Positions 42,956-51,431 of a DNA stretch of 54,549 bases are shown in pieces. Below the pieces are notes generated by a model. It was not told the origin of the DNA and did no database searches. It worked only from the letters and a program-made list of their open reading frames with translations. Where the stretch lies: positions 1 through 54,549 of the forward strand of contig NZ_MCIB01000014.1 in the NCBI RefSeq assembly GCF_003609645.1, given 5' to 3'. Numbering within the stretch: the first letter of the stretch is position 1; every line of letters starts with the position of its first letter. The position numbers were made by a program, and so were the translations under genes. Origin of the DNA: Thermohalobacter berrensis. GTDB lineage: Bacteria > Bacillota > Clostridia > Tissierellales > Thermohalobacteraceae.

Positions 42956-43879
42956 TTATAATTTAATTATTTCTTCTAATACTCCGTCAGCTATCATTCT
43001 AGTATTAATTAAAAAGTCATTATTATTAAAAGCCTCCCTCAGAGGTTTATGAGCAGTTTTCCAACCAACACCATCAGTAATCCATATAAACTTATCAACT
43101 ATATCTTTATCTTTTAAGAAATTATTTAATGTACTAAACTCTCCTGCTACTGATTTTAACTTAGAGCCCCCACCTGAGTAAAAATTAGTTTCTATCAATA
43201 TAACTTTTCCTTTATTATTTATGGCAAAATCGTATTGCCTGGATGATTTATCTACTGGTATATCTATATTCCATTTTTGAGAAAGTTTCTTTTTGGTTGC
43301 TTGAGAAATATATTCTAGTTCTAATTTATTACATACTTCTTGTATATACCATTCAGTGATTTTTTCCATTATTATACCACTCCTGTTTTTACGGGCATTT
43401 GTTCCAATCCCTACTTCCAGTCCTATGCAATAATCTACAATATTTTTTATTTTTTTATTTGTGAAAATTTCCAACAAACCTATTTTATCACAAAATTCTA
43501 CTATATCGTTTATTTCTTCAACATTGTACCTTTTTTTCTTTCTGAAACTATATTTTTTATATTTCCAATCCTTCCCTTTAAAATCTACAAGCACCTCTAA
43601 ATTTTTCTCTCTTACAGCTACTAAAATAGGAATAACTGAAACTACATTAGGATATTTTTTAATTAATTCTTTCATTCTATTTTTTATATCATCTTTTCCT
43701 ATTAGATAATTTAACAGATTTAATTCTACTTCAATATTACTAACATTTTGAAAAACTTTCCCCCAATCAATAAAAAATTCAAAAGTTCTATTAGTATGTT
43801 TTAAATTATTTATTAAATAGTGAAAAACATCATCTTTGGTTTTCAAACCTAATTTTTTATAAACTTCTAATTCTTTCAT
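42956..43879 (-). CDS. DpnII-like type II restriction endonuclease
   Basis: A 307-residue protein matching the DpnII/MboI family: G-L-E-V-G-I-G-T-N-A-R-K-N-R-S-G (~153-168), Y-D-F-A-I (216-220) and I-E-T-N-F-Y-S-G-G-G-S-K (229-240), the latter two forming the metal-binding D..E-x-N active site. These enzymes cut unmethylated GATC. It lies between a Dam-type methylase gene and the zinc-finger methylase gene, with gaps of 25 bases or less, all on one transcript. Confidence 0.88.
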   Translation of the reverse strand: MKELEVYKKLGLKTKDDVFHYLINNLKHTNRTFEFFIDWGKVFQNVSNIEVELNLLNYLIGKDDIKNRMKELIKKYPNVVSVIPILVAVREKNLEVLVDFKGKDWKYKKYSFRKKKRYNVEEINDIVEFCDKIGLLEIFTNKKIKNIVDYCIGLEVGIGTNARKNRSGIIMEKITEWYIQEVCNKLELEYISQATKKKLSQKWNIDIPVDKSSRQYDFAINNKGKVILIETNFYSGGGSKLKSVAGEFSTLNNFLKDKDIVDKFIWITDGVGWKTAHKPLREAFNNNDFLINTRMIADGVLEEIIKL

Positions 43880-43904
43880 TGAGTTATCCCCCTAACATAA
43901 TCAT

Positions 43905-44822
43905 CTAATAATTTATAATTAAAAGTTCTTTAATTTTCCCTCTTTTATTTGCCTTGGAATTAATACTTCTTTTAGCATCAACTCGTAAAATATTATAATG
44001 TTTATTAGGATTTTTTTTGTTACATTCATATAAATTATCAAAAAAATTATCTTCTACATTAGCATTCTTAGGATCAGAGTTACTTAACATCAATTTAGCT
44101 CCTTTTAAATCTAATTTATCATAAAATTCTGCCAATCTTACTTGCTCATCATCATTGAAATCACTTTTTTGATAAGCTGTAAATGAAGACGAAGTGCTTA
44201 ATGGTCTATAAGGTGGATCTAAATATACAAAAGTATTTTCATCTATATATTTTTCAACTTTTTCAAAATCTCCATTTATTATTTTTACATTCTTCAATAC
44301 TTCTGAAACACTCATTAAATTCTCTTTATCTAATATACAAGGATTTTTATACCTTCCATGCGGTACATTAAATTTGCCTTTTTTATTTACTCTATATAAT
44401 CCATTAAAACATGTTTTATTTAAAAAAATAAAATATACTGCTTTTTCTACTTTACTTAAATTTCCATTATTAAATTTATCTCTAATATTATAATAATATT
44501 TCTTCCTCTCATCATTACATAATCCTAAATATTCATTTGATAGTTCTTTTAAATAATCAATTAATTCATGCACATTATATTTTATGGTTTTGTATGCATT
44601 GATTAAATCTTCGTTTATATCATTTATTATTATCTCTTCAAATTCATAATTTTGAACTAAATAAAATAATATCGCTCCCCCTCCTACAAAAGGTTCTATA
44701 TATCTTTTTATTTCACCTTTTTTTAATTCTAATGGTAATTTTTCACTTATTATAGGGATTAACTGTCTTTTTCCTCCTGCCCATTTGACAAAAGGTTTTA
44801 CCTTATCAGCATTTATTTTCAC
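43905..44822 (-). CDS. Dam/DpnM-type adenine-N6 DNA methyltransferase
   Basis: About 305 residues of the D12 class: motif X F-V-K-W-A-G-G-K-R-Q, motif I E-P-F-V-G-G-G-A-I, motif IV Y-L-D-P-P-Y-R-P. The partner endonuclease of DpnII type indicates GATC as target. An in-frame ATG at 44849 has no ribosome site; AGGTG lies six bases before GTG at 44822, which is preferred. First gene of the operon, so methylation is made before the nuclease. Confidence 0.85.
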   Translation of the reverse strand: MKINADKVKPFVKWAGGKRQLIPIISEKLPLELKKGEIKRYIEPFVGGGAILFYLVQNYEFEEIIINDINEDLINAYKTIKYNVHELIDYLKELSNEYLGLCNDERKKYYYNIRDKFNNGNLSKVEKAVYFIFLNKTCFNGLYRVNKKGKFNVPHGRYKNPCILDKENLMSVSEVLKNVKIINGDFEKVEKYIDENTFVYLDPPYRPLSTSSSFTAYQKSDFNDDEQVRLAEFYDKLDLKGAKLMLSNSDPKNANVEDNFFDNLYECNKKNPNKHYNILRVDAKRSINSKANKRGKIKELLIINY

Positions 44823-44849
44823 ATTTATCACCTGCTTAATTTTTTTCAT

Positions 44850-45070
44850 TAGTTAGATTTATATAGTCTTTTAAAGCAATGTTATAAATATTATAAAACA
44901 ATATTACTTTTTAAACAACAAGGGTAAAGTGCCAAAACTTGCCGTGAACTATTTAACTTTCAACTCTAATACAAACCTTTGCTCCCCAAAAACATATTTT
45001 CATAATCCCAATCATTTTATCTAATACTAAATAATATAGAAATATTTCTATATAAATTGGAGGCATATTT
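44850..45070. other. Divergent region between methylase operon and small membrane genes
   Basis: AT-rich, about 220 bases. It must hold the promoter of the restriction-modification operon and that of the small gene at 45071; I see no clear operator. Confidence 0.4.
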
Positions 45071-45208
45071 ATGAAGAAAAATAATAAAGAGAAAAAGGAA
45101 TGTACTGAATCAGTAGAAACTCCTTTAGGAAGTTTGAAAGTTAACTGTAAATTATTGGATAAATCTTTAACCGAATGGACTAAGGAAAGGATTAACAAAA
45201 ATAAATAG
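45071..45208 (+). CDS. Small hydrophilic protein (45 residues)
   Basis: Too short for usual ORF calling but well supported: GGAGG (45059-45063) stands eight bases before the ATG, and a terminator follows the stop. It starts with a Lys-rich segment (K-K-N-N-K-E-K-K-E), has two cysteines, and ends in T-P-L-G-S-L-K-V-N-C-K then L-T-E-W-T-K-E-R-I-N-K. No function known. The next gene downstream is a CBO0543-type membrane protein. Confidence 0.7.
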   Translation: MKKNNKEKKECTESVETPLGSLKVNCKLLDKSLTEWTKERINKNK

Positions 45209-45220
45209 TTTTTTAAATGT

Positions 45221-45247
45221 AAAGAGCCAATAGCTTGGCTCTTTTTT
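45221..45247 (+). terminator. Terminator of the small gene
   Basis: AAAGAGCCAA-TAGC-TTGGCTCTTT followed by TTT, just behind the 45-residue reading frame. Confidence 0.9.
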
Positions 45248-45280
45248 AAGATATTTATTTTAATATAGGATGGTGTTTTT

Positions 45281-45766
45281 ATGCCTGTAGAAATTTCCAT
45301 ACAATATTTTGCTATAGCTATTTCTATTTTAACTTTAATAATAAAACACAAAGGAATGAAAAAATACGTACCAGTTGCACTATTTGCAAGTTTATATGCA
45401 AATATATGGGGTTATATAGCTAAATACTTTAACTTTTGGTCTTATCCTATTAAACTTTTTCCTGTAGCTGAAGATCTATCATTAGTTGTAGATATAGTTG
45501 TTGTTCCTGTTATTGCAATGTTTTGGGTAAGGTATTGTCCTAAAAGGTTCAAAGATAAACTTTTTTGGGCTCTTGAATGGACAGTTGTATTATCAATTAT
45601 AGAGTTTTTTCTAGAAAAATATACTGATGCAATGGAATATGGAAATGGATATGCTTGGTATCATTCATCAATTTTATGGTTTATTAGCGGGTTTATTTGG
45701 TTAGGATTCCACTTGTGGCTTAATGATTGGAAAAGGGATATAGACAACATTTTTAATAGATATTAG
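45281..45766 (+). CDS. CBO0543-family membrane protein
   Basis: A 161-residue protein with four or five hydrophobic segments. The run Y-A-N-I-W-G-Y, the charged D-I-V-V-V-P and the H-S-S-I-L-W-F near the C-terminus fit the CBO0543 family, which is common in spore-forming Firmicutes and of unknown function. AGGATGG precedes the ATG. Confidence 0.8.
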   Translation: MPVEISIQYFAIAISILTLIIKHKGMKKYVPVALFASLYANIWGYIAKYFNFWSYPIKLFPVAEDLSLVVDIVVVPVIAMFWVRYCPKRFKDKLFWALEWTVVLSIIEFFLEKYTDAMEYGNGYAWYHSSILWFISGFIWLGFHLWLNDWKRDIDNIFNRY

Positions 45767-45841
45767 TCATAAATTTTACATTTTAAGGGGATAATATTTT
45801 TAGTGTATACAATACCAATTTAAGTAAAGGGGTTATCTTAA

Positions 45842-46300
45842 GTGACATCTCGGAAAAAGGGTATTGAAAGGGCTTTATGGAGTATAGCTATTCCTGGATT
45901 TGGACAACTGCTAAATGGAAAATATATAAAGGGACTAGTACTTATAACATTAGAATTTTTTGTTAATGTTAATGCAAATTTAAATACAGTTATAATTTCA
46001 AGCTTTTATGGAAATACATTAAAGGCCATTAGAGAAGCTGATTATCAATGGCTTATGTTTTATCCCTGTTTATATATGTTTGCTATATGGGATACATATA
46101 CAGATGGATCAGACATTAAAGAGGAACTCTCTAGTTCTGTCCCCTTTGCTCTAGGAGCTTATTTTGGTACAATTGGAGTTATATATTCAAAGACATTTTC
46201 TATAGGTGGAATATTATTAGGGCCTATTTGGCTATCAATAATTTGCATTTTTATTGGACTTATCATTGGTTATATTGCTAAATTATTATACTTTAAGTAA
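45842..46300 (+). CDS. Small TM2-like membrane protein
   Basis: A 152-residue protein. Near the start is W-S-I-A-I-P-G-F-G-Q-L-L-N-G-K-Y-I-K-G, a TM2-domain-like turn (P-G-x-G-x-x-x-x-G) between two membrane segments; two or three more segments follow. Function unknown. The start is GTG at 45842, about ten bases after AAAGGGG. It may be co-transcribed with the CBO0543-type gene 75 bases upstream. Confidence 0.72.
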   Translation: MTSRKKGIERALWSIAIPGFGQLLNGKYIKGLVLITLEFFVNVNANLNTVIISSFYGNTLKAIREADYQWLMFYPCLYMFAIWDTYTDGSDIKEELSSSVPFALGAYFGTIGVIYSKTFSIGGILLGPIWLSIICIFIGLIIGYIAKLLYFK

Positions 46301-46330
46301 TAAAAGGTGGCTCAAATCAGCCACCTTTTA
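46301..46330. terminator. Bidirectional terminator before mnmA
   Basis: TAAAAGGTGGCT and AGCCACCTTTTA form a 12-bp stem between convergent genes, T-rich on both sides. Confidence 0.92.
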
Positions 46331-46334
46331 TTTT

Positions 46335-47423
46335 TTACTCCTTTATAACTGATTCAATTACTCCTCCACCTATAACCTCGTTGCCATTATAAAATACAAC
46401 TGATTGCCCTGGTGCAATTGCCCTTTCTTTTTTGTCAAAAATAACCTTAACCTTTCCATCTCCCAAGTTTGAAACTGTAGCAGGTAAAAACCATCCCCAA
46501 TAACATACCTTTACTTCTACCCTTATATCTTCTTTTAATTCATCAAAGAGTGTAAAGTTTACATTCTTAGCAATTAAACCTTTAGAATAGGTATATTTGT
46601 CATCACCTAACATAACCTCATTTTTTTCTGCATCGATATTTATAACAAACATTGGTTTTCCAAAGTTTATACCTAATCCCCTTCTCTGTCCAATGGTATA
46701 GTTTACAATTCCCTTATGTTTACCAATAACATTACCTTCTATATCTACAAAATTACCCTCTTTAATTGCATCAGGCTTTATCGATTTTAGATATGATACA
46801 TAATCTTCACCTGGAACAAAACATATTCCTGTACTATCAGATTTCTTTGATATTTTAATGTCTATTTCTGAAGCAATCTTTCGAATTTCTTCCTTTGACT
46901 CAAAATCTCCGAGGGGTAAAATAATATGCTTTAATTGGTCTTGAGTCAATGAATAAAATACATATGCCTGGTCCTTCATATCTGCCTTTCCTCTGTATAT
47001 TCTATATCTTTTTATTTTCTCGTCATACCAAATTTTTGCATAGTGACCTGTAGCAATATAATAGGCTCCTAAACTATGGGCTGTTTCTAAAAGCTTACCA
47101 AATTTTATTGTTCTATTACATGTAACACATGGATTAGGGGTTCTCCCACTTAGGTATTCATTCACAAACTCATCTATAACCATGCTTTTAAATTCATCCC
47201 TGTAATCTACAACATAATGGGGTATATCTAAAATTTTTGCTGCACGTTTAGCATCTTCAATAAATTTAGGCTTAATATTATTACCATCTTTATCGTATTC
47301 ATCAAAAAGATACATTGTAATCCCTATTAACTCATATCCCCTTTTCTTGAGAAGATAGGCAGTAGTTGTGCTATCTACACCACCACTTAATGCTACAGCT
47401 ACTTTATTTTTATCAAGCTTCAC
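46335..47423 (-). CDS. mnmA: tRNA-specific 2-thiouridylase MnmA
   Basis: A 362-residue enzyme that puts sulfur on C2 of U34 in tRNA for Glu, Gln and Lys. The P-loop-like A-L-S-G-G-V-D-S-T (11-19), the catalytic Cys of P-C-V-T-C-N near 100, the second Cys in S-T-G-I-C-F near 200 and the T-I-G-Q-R-R-G-L-G motif are intact. The start is GTG after GAAGGTG. No cysteine desulfurase gene is next to it. Confidence 0.95.
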   Translation of the reverse strand: MKLDKNKVAVALSGGVDSTTTAYLLKKRGYELIGITMYLFDEYDKDGNNIKPKFIEDAKRAAKILDIPHYVVDYRDEFKSMVIDEFVNEYLSGRTPNPCVTCNRTIKFGKLLETAHSLGAYYIATGHYAKIWYDEKIKRYRIYRGKADMKDQAYVFYSLTQDQLKHIILPLGDFESKEEIRKIASEIDIKISKKSDSTGICFVPGEDYVSYLKSIKPDAIKEGNFVDIEGNVIGKHKGIVNYTIGQRRGLGINFGKPMFVINIDAEKNEVMLGDDKYTYSKGLIAKNVNFTLFDELKEDIRVEVKVCYWGWFLPATVSNLGDGKVKVIFDKKERAIAPGQSVVFYNGNEVIGGGVIESVIKE

Positions 47424-47757
47424 TTTATCACCTTCTCATCTATTATTAGTATTTTTTTGTTATTCTCCTTTGTTCATTGATAAGTGCCTAATTTGAATTA
47501 TTTCCCTATTTGTCATATCATAACATATAGGGCTTTGTTTAAATATTCAGATTTTCCATAATATTAGTTTAAATTTTTTCCTCCTGCAAAAAATATTAGC
47601 ATATTACCTATTAAAATAAAATACTCATTAATTCTTTCAGAAAATTTAGGCGTAATAATATAATCCTTTACTATATTAAGATAAAAAGTCAATGTACATA
47701 AAGTTTTTTAATAAATAAAATCTTGTAAACTATATAATAACTTCAAGGAGGTTAATA
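47424..47757. other. Divergent promoter region
   Basis: About 330 AT-rich bases between mnmA and the PLP-like/GNAT gene. I find no riboswitch or clear operator. CAAGGAGG (47743-47750) is the ribosome site of the latter. Confidence 0.4.
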
Positions 47758-49137
47758 ATGGATAAAAGTATAATTAAAAACAGGGTTGGTAAAACCCCTA
47801 TTTTACGTGCAAGAAACTTAGAAAAGGAGCTTGGGATATCTAAAATTTATCTAAAGTTAGAGGGAAATAATCCTTCTGGCCACAGACTAGACAGACTGGC
47901 ATATCTTTTAATTAAAGATGCTATATCTGTAAATAAGCGAACTATTTGTCTAGGAACTTTTGGTAATCTTTCAAAAACTATAGCCTTTTTATCAAAGTAT
48001 TATGAGGTTGATTGTGTATTTATATTACCTAAAAATAGTGAGTTTGCTAAGGATGAAATATTTTCTTCACCAAATATTAAAATCATTGAACATGGTCAGA
48101 CACCTGCTGACTGTATTGAATATAGTAGAGAGTTGGCTGAAAAAAATGGATGGTATAACGCAAATCCTGGTATGGAAAATAATATTTTGTATATGATAGC
48201 CCTATCTTCTATAGCCCATGAGCTTAATAGACAGATTAAGGGTGAAATAAATACGGTGTTTTCACTATTAAGTTATGGTTTTTCAGTATCAGGCCTTGAC
48301 TTAGGATTTAGACGTTTATGGATTGATGAAAAGATTAAAAGACTTCCAATGCTTTATAGCTGTACTATTAAAGAAGGTAACGTAATTTATGAATCATATA
48401 AGAAGAATAGTTCTAAAATACTTCCTATGTCTAATGAGCATGTTGAAATAACAAAGTATAATAAACACTTGGTTAATTTAGAAAGTTCCATAGCTCAAGA
48501 TGCCTTGGATGCAATTTATGATACTAACGGAAAGGTTACAGGTGTAAGTGAAGAGGAACTAATACACTATGTGAAAAGATTTAGAGAATTAGAAAACGTT
48601 AATTTTAGTATAGCTAATGGGTATCCAATAGCTGGTTTTATGAAGGAAGCCGAAAAGGGTAATATATCTGATGGAACACATGTAATATTACTTAATGATG
48701 GAAGAGTAGATTTAGATATACGCCAATTTGATAAAGATGAAGATGACATAACCAAAGAGGAGATAGCAGAATTAACAAAGGAATGGCTTGTGGAATTTGC
48801 TGATCCTATATACGAAATTAAAGATGCCTTAAATAATGCCTTTGAAAATGGCTTCATTTTCTTAGCATACCATGATAATGAACTTGCAGGTATTTGTATA
48901 ATAATAAATACGGGCTTTGAGACATTTATACCAACATATCACTTAGCATATATTGCCACTAATAAACATTCAAAGGGAAGAGGAATAGGTACCCAGCTAT
49001 TAACTAAAGCTATTGAAGCCACCGAAGGTAACCTATCTTTACACGTAGAAAGTGACAATGATAGAGCTATAAAGTTATATGAAAAAATGGGCTTTGAAAA
49101 GTCCTATTATAGAATGATTCATAAGGGTTGGAAGTAA
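47758..49137 (+). CDS. Fold-type-II PLP-enzyme-like domain without its lysine, fused to GNAT
   Basis: A 459-residue fusion. Residues ~1-310 follow the threonine synthase / cysteine synthase fold: V-G-K-T-P-I-L-R-A, L-K-L-E-G-N-N-P-S-G, and a Ser-loop-like G-T-F-G-N-L-S-K. The PLP-binding lysine that normally follows (S-F-K-D-R) is replaced: N-P-S-G-H-R-L-D-R. The domain therefore cannot form the usual Schiff base. Residues ~330-459 are a GNAT acetyltransferase with the acetyl-CoA loop K-G-R-G-I-G-T and N-D-R-A-I-K-L-Y-E-K-M-G-F. Likely an acetyltransferase with a substrate-binding pseudo-enzyme half; substrate unknown. Confidence 0.8.
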   Translation: MDKSIIKNRVGKTPILRARNLEKELGISKIYLKLEGNNPSGHRLDRLAYLLIKDAISVNKRTICLGTFGNLSKTIAFLSKYYEVDCVFILPKNSEFAKDEIFSSPNIKIIEHGQTPADCIEYSRELAEKNGWYNANPGMENNILYMIALSSIAHELNRQIKGEINTVFSLLSYGFSVSGLDLGFRRLWIDEKIKRLPMLYSCTIKEGNVIYESYKKNSSKILPMSNEHVEITKYNKHLVNLESSIAQDALDAIYDTNGKVTGVSEEELIHYVKRFRELENVNFSIANGYPIAGFMKEAEKGNISDGTHVILLNDGRVDLDIRQFDKDEDDITKEEIAELTKEWLVEFADPIYEIKDALNNAFENGFIFLAYHDNELAGICIIINTGFETFIPTYHLAYIATNKHSKGRGIGTQLLTKAIEATEGNLSLHVESDNDRAIKLYEKMGFEKSYYRMIHKGWK

Positions 49138-49140
49138 TAG

Positions 49141-49177
49141 TAAAAAGTAACCAGTTTAGCTTACTGGTTACTTTTTA
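49141..49177. terminator. Bidirectional terminator
   Basis: TAAAAAGTAACCAGT and ACTGGTTACTTTTTA, a perfect 15-bp stem between convergent genes. Confidence 0.93.
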
Positions 49178-49693
49178 TATTATATATTTTCTTAACTTTT
49201 CTTTATAATATTTAATCATTATGCTAAAGAAGTAATCATAGATTATAAATCCAACTTGAAGCCCTAAAATTACAGCCCATATCGGAAGAAGTGACTTTAT
49301 GTTTATAAATAGAAGAATATCTGCTATTTTATAGGTTATATATGTAGCTATATTAAAAAGAAGAATCTTTATTCCCCATTCAAGGGGTAAATTGTTTAAC
49401 CTTTCGATATAGTATTTTACTATAGCATAGTATCCAAAAAATATCACATAAGGTACTAATATAAGTTTATTGGGTACAATTATAAAGCCTAGGATTGTTG
49501 TAGCAGCAAAGGTCAATATTGCAGAGGAGACTCCAAATTCTACTACCATGGCTGCTGTAAATATTGTACTTATCCAAAAAAGGAATATTCTATTTGTTGG
49601 AACTATGGAAACTAAATATAGACATACAGAGTTAAGCAATGTAATAATTCCACCTAAAGCCACTTTTTTAGCTGGTCTTTTTTTATCATTCAT
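49175..49693 (-). CDS. Integral membrane protein of unknown function
   Basis: A 172-residue protein with about five hydrophobic segments and a basic N-terminus (K-K-R-P-A-K-K). I do not recognise the family; the small size and layout recall ECF-type or DUF2232-like membrane components, with no decisive motif. It lies 15 bases after the J-domain gene and is likely the last gene of the DUF5685-DnaJ operon. Confidence 0.72.
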   Translation of the reverse strand: MNDKKRPAKKVALGGIITLLNSVCLYLVSIVPTNRIFLFWISTIFTAAMVVEFGVSSAILTFAATTILGFIIVPNKLILVPYVIFFGYYAIVKYYIERLNNLPLEWGIKILLFNIATYITYKIADILLFINIKSLLPIWAVILGLQVGFIIYDYFFSIMIKYYKEKLRKYII

Positions 49694-49708
49694 AGTATAG
49701 TCCTCCCA

Positions 49709-50323
49709 TTAACAACAGGTTAAAAGATCTCCTCCTAAGCATTCACAACAGCAATCTGAACATATTAAACATTCACATATCTCGCAGGCTGAAGGTTCTC
49801 TTCTTCCATAGCCCATTCCATGTCCAACATCCCTATATGTCCTATTTCTCATTGATATATTATTTAAAACTGAACGATACTCTCCATTAGTTGGATTTAA
49901 GTTTACAGCGTGTTTAATATACTGATAAGCTTGATCATACCATCCTTTTCTTAAAAGAACTACACCTTTAAGAAAATACCATTCATCATTTCTATCCCTT
50001 ACATTTTCTAGTAACTCTTCTGCCCTGTTTAGGTTACCCCTTTCAATAAGAATACGAATTTCACCATATATATTTGTATGACTATTATGTTGATTATTAT
50101 TCCAGTTGCTATTATGACCGTTGTTATAATTTACACCTTTATTTTTCATTAAGTAGTCATATGCCTCATTTATTTCTCTCATTTTTTCTTCTGCTAAATC
50201 TGCAAGTGGGTTATTGGCATATTGGTCTGGATGGTACTTTTTTATAAGTCTTCTGTAGGCCCTTCTTATTTCCTCTTCACTTGCTCCCTCTCTAACTCCT
50301 AATACTTCATAGGGATTTTTCAT
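49709..50323 (-). CDS. J-domain protein with TPR-like region and cysteine-rich tail
   Basis: A 204-residue protein. Residues 1-65 are a J domain with the essential H-P-D (K-K-Y-H-P-D-Q-Y). After an N/H-rich linker (~65-85), helices of TPR type follow (I-Y-G-E-I.. [17 protein letters not shown]). The last 30 residues carry nine cysteines in [16 protein letters not shown] and a final C-C, a likely metal or palmitoyl-like anchor. It should recruit Hsp70 to a special client. It overlaps the DUF5685 gene by 17 bases, so the two are co-translated and probably work together. Confidence 0.85.
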   Translation of the reverse strand: MKNPYEVLGVREGASEEEIRRAYRRLIKKYHPDQYANNPLADLAEEKMREINEAYDYLMKNKGVNYNNGHNSNWNNNQHNSHTNIYGEIRILIERGNLNRAEELLENVRDRNDEWYFLKGVVLLRKGWYDQAYQYIKHAVNLNPTNGEYRSVLNNISMRNRTYRDVGHGMGYGRREPSACEICECLICSDCCCECLGGDLLTCC

Positions 50324-51200
50324 TTATAACAACTCCCTTTCTTAATATCTTATTCATTTTATGTCTGGTTCCTATATAAATGATATTCTCTATTATCTCT
50401 TTGTTTTGTTTTATATCTAAAAGTTCAAAGCTTTTTGCTATATTATCTAAAGTAAATGTTAGAGTAAATTCAATAGAATCCCTTATTCTAGATTTAAATT
50501 CTTCTATATCTTCACTTTTATTATATTTGTATTGCAGTAATATAGGATTATAGTTCTTTTCTTTAATATCCTTTTCTATGTCATTAAATGCATCTAAAAT
50601 GTATATCCACCTTCCCATATTATAACCTAGCCATTTAAGAATTCTTATTTCCTTTTCATCTATTATAAAAGGTGCTACTGCTATTTCTTCCATTATTTTA
50701 GCAAAGGTATTTGCACTTTCATCTATTACTTCACAATTATTCTTTTCAAGCTTTATAAGTTGATTTAAGTAATGCTTTATTATGTCATATTTATCTTCAT
50801 AGGTCTTTTTAGCCTTCTTTACAGGTAAAATATATGGTATTGATGCCAAAAGAGAGGGAATGGACTTTTCATCTCTCCAATCATCTATAAGTTTAAAATA
50901 AATAAGTATTACACTAATATATGAAGTATATTTTAATGAGTTATTCTGCTGAATTATGGTCTTTTTCTTAAATGGATTTGAAATACATGCTTCTCCTTTA
51001 AGCTTGTCCCTTTTATTTTCTAATGATGATAGTAAAAGGGCTAAAAAGGTTAAATCATAGTTTAATCCCAGCCTTACAATTTGGTTAAATTCTCTACCTA
51101 AAGTTTTACATAGTCCACAGTAATATCCTTTAAATACTCTGTATTCTCTAACTTTAAGCTCGTCTTTATAGGGCATTATATATCCAAACACTTTTTTCAC
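50307..51200 (-). CDS. DUF5685-family protein with prenyl-synthase-like motifs
   Basis: A 297-residue, nearly all-helical protein of the DUF5685 family, whose members occur with J-domain proteins in Clostridia. Conserved Y-Y-C-G-L-C-K-T-L lies near residue 30. Two acidic clusters stand out: L-I-D-D-W-R-D-E near 105 and [18 protein letters not shown] near 205. Their spacing and context ([13 protein letters not shown]) recall the two Mg-binding motifs of squalene/phytoene-synthase-like enzymes. That relation is my inference. The start is GTG with a poor ribosome site; first gene of the operon. Confidence 0.75.
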   Translation of the reverse strand: MKKVFGYIMPYKDELKVREYRVFKGYYCGLCKTLGREFNQIVRLGLNYDLTFLALLLSSLENKRDKLKGEACISNPFKKKTIIQQNNSLKYTSYISVILIYFKLIDDWRDEKSIPSLLASIPYILPVKKAKKTYEDKYDIIKHYLNQLIKLEKNNCEVIDESANTFAKIMEEIAVAPFIIDEKEIRILKWLGYNMGRWIYILDAFNDIEKDIKEKNYNPILLQYKYNKSEDIEEFKSRIRDSIEFTLTFTLDNIAKSFELLDIKQNKEIIENIIYIGTRHKMNKILRKGVVINEKSL

Positions 51201-51269
51201 TCTTTCATATATTTAGTAGTATTAAATATACTACTATTTTAAAATACCTTACAAGAAATAGCAATAAAT

Positions 51270-51301
51270 AAAAAAAGTTGATGGATTACCAATCCATCAA
51301 C
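51270..51301 (-). terminator. Distal terminator of glgA, part of a dispersed repeat
   Basis: GTTGATGGATT-ACC-AATCCATCAAC (51277-51301); on the minus strand it is followed by TTTTTTT. The right arm with CAACGGTT is shared with the repeat at 3465-3491. Confidence 0.8.
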
Positions 51302-51391
51302 AACGGTTATGGAAACAGTTATTAGTTCCTGGAACGATGAACCCGGTTTGCCGTTCCATGACAAACGAAACGTCCCTATGTCATTAAAAAT
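51291..51391. repeat. Dispersed intergenic repeat patch
   Basis: AATCCATCAACAACGGTT then GGAAACAGTT repeats 3465-3491. The following GGAACGATGAACCCGG..CCGTTCC and GAAACGTCCC pieces resemble mobile non-coding repeat material. No gene seen. Confidence 0.55.
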
Positions 51392-51418
51392 TGAAACGCG
51401 AACCAGGTTCGCGTTTCA
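51392..51418. terminator. Bidirectional terminator near glgA stop
   Basis: TGAAACGCGAACC/GGTTCGCGTTTCA palindrome with T-runs on both sides (ATTTTTTT on plus, ATTTTTAAT on minus), 14 bases past the glgA stop. Confidence 0.85.
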
Positions 51419-51431
51419 TTTTTTTATTTCT

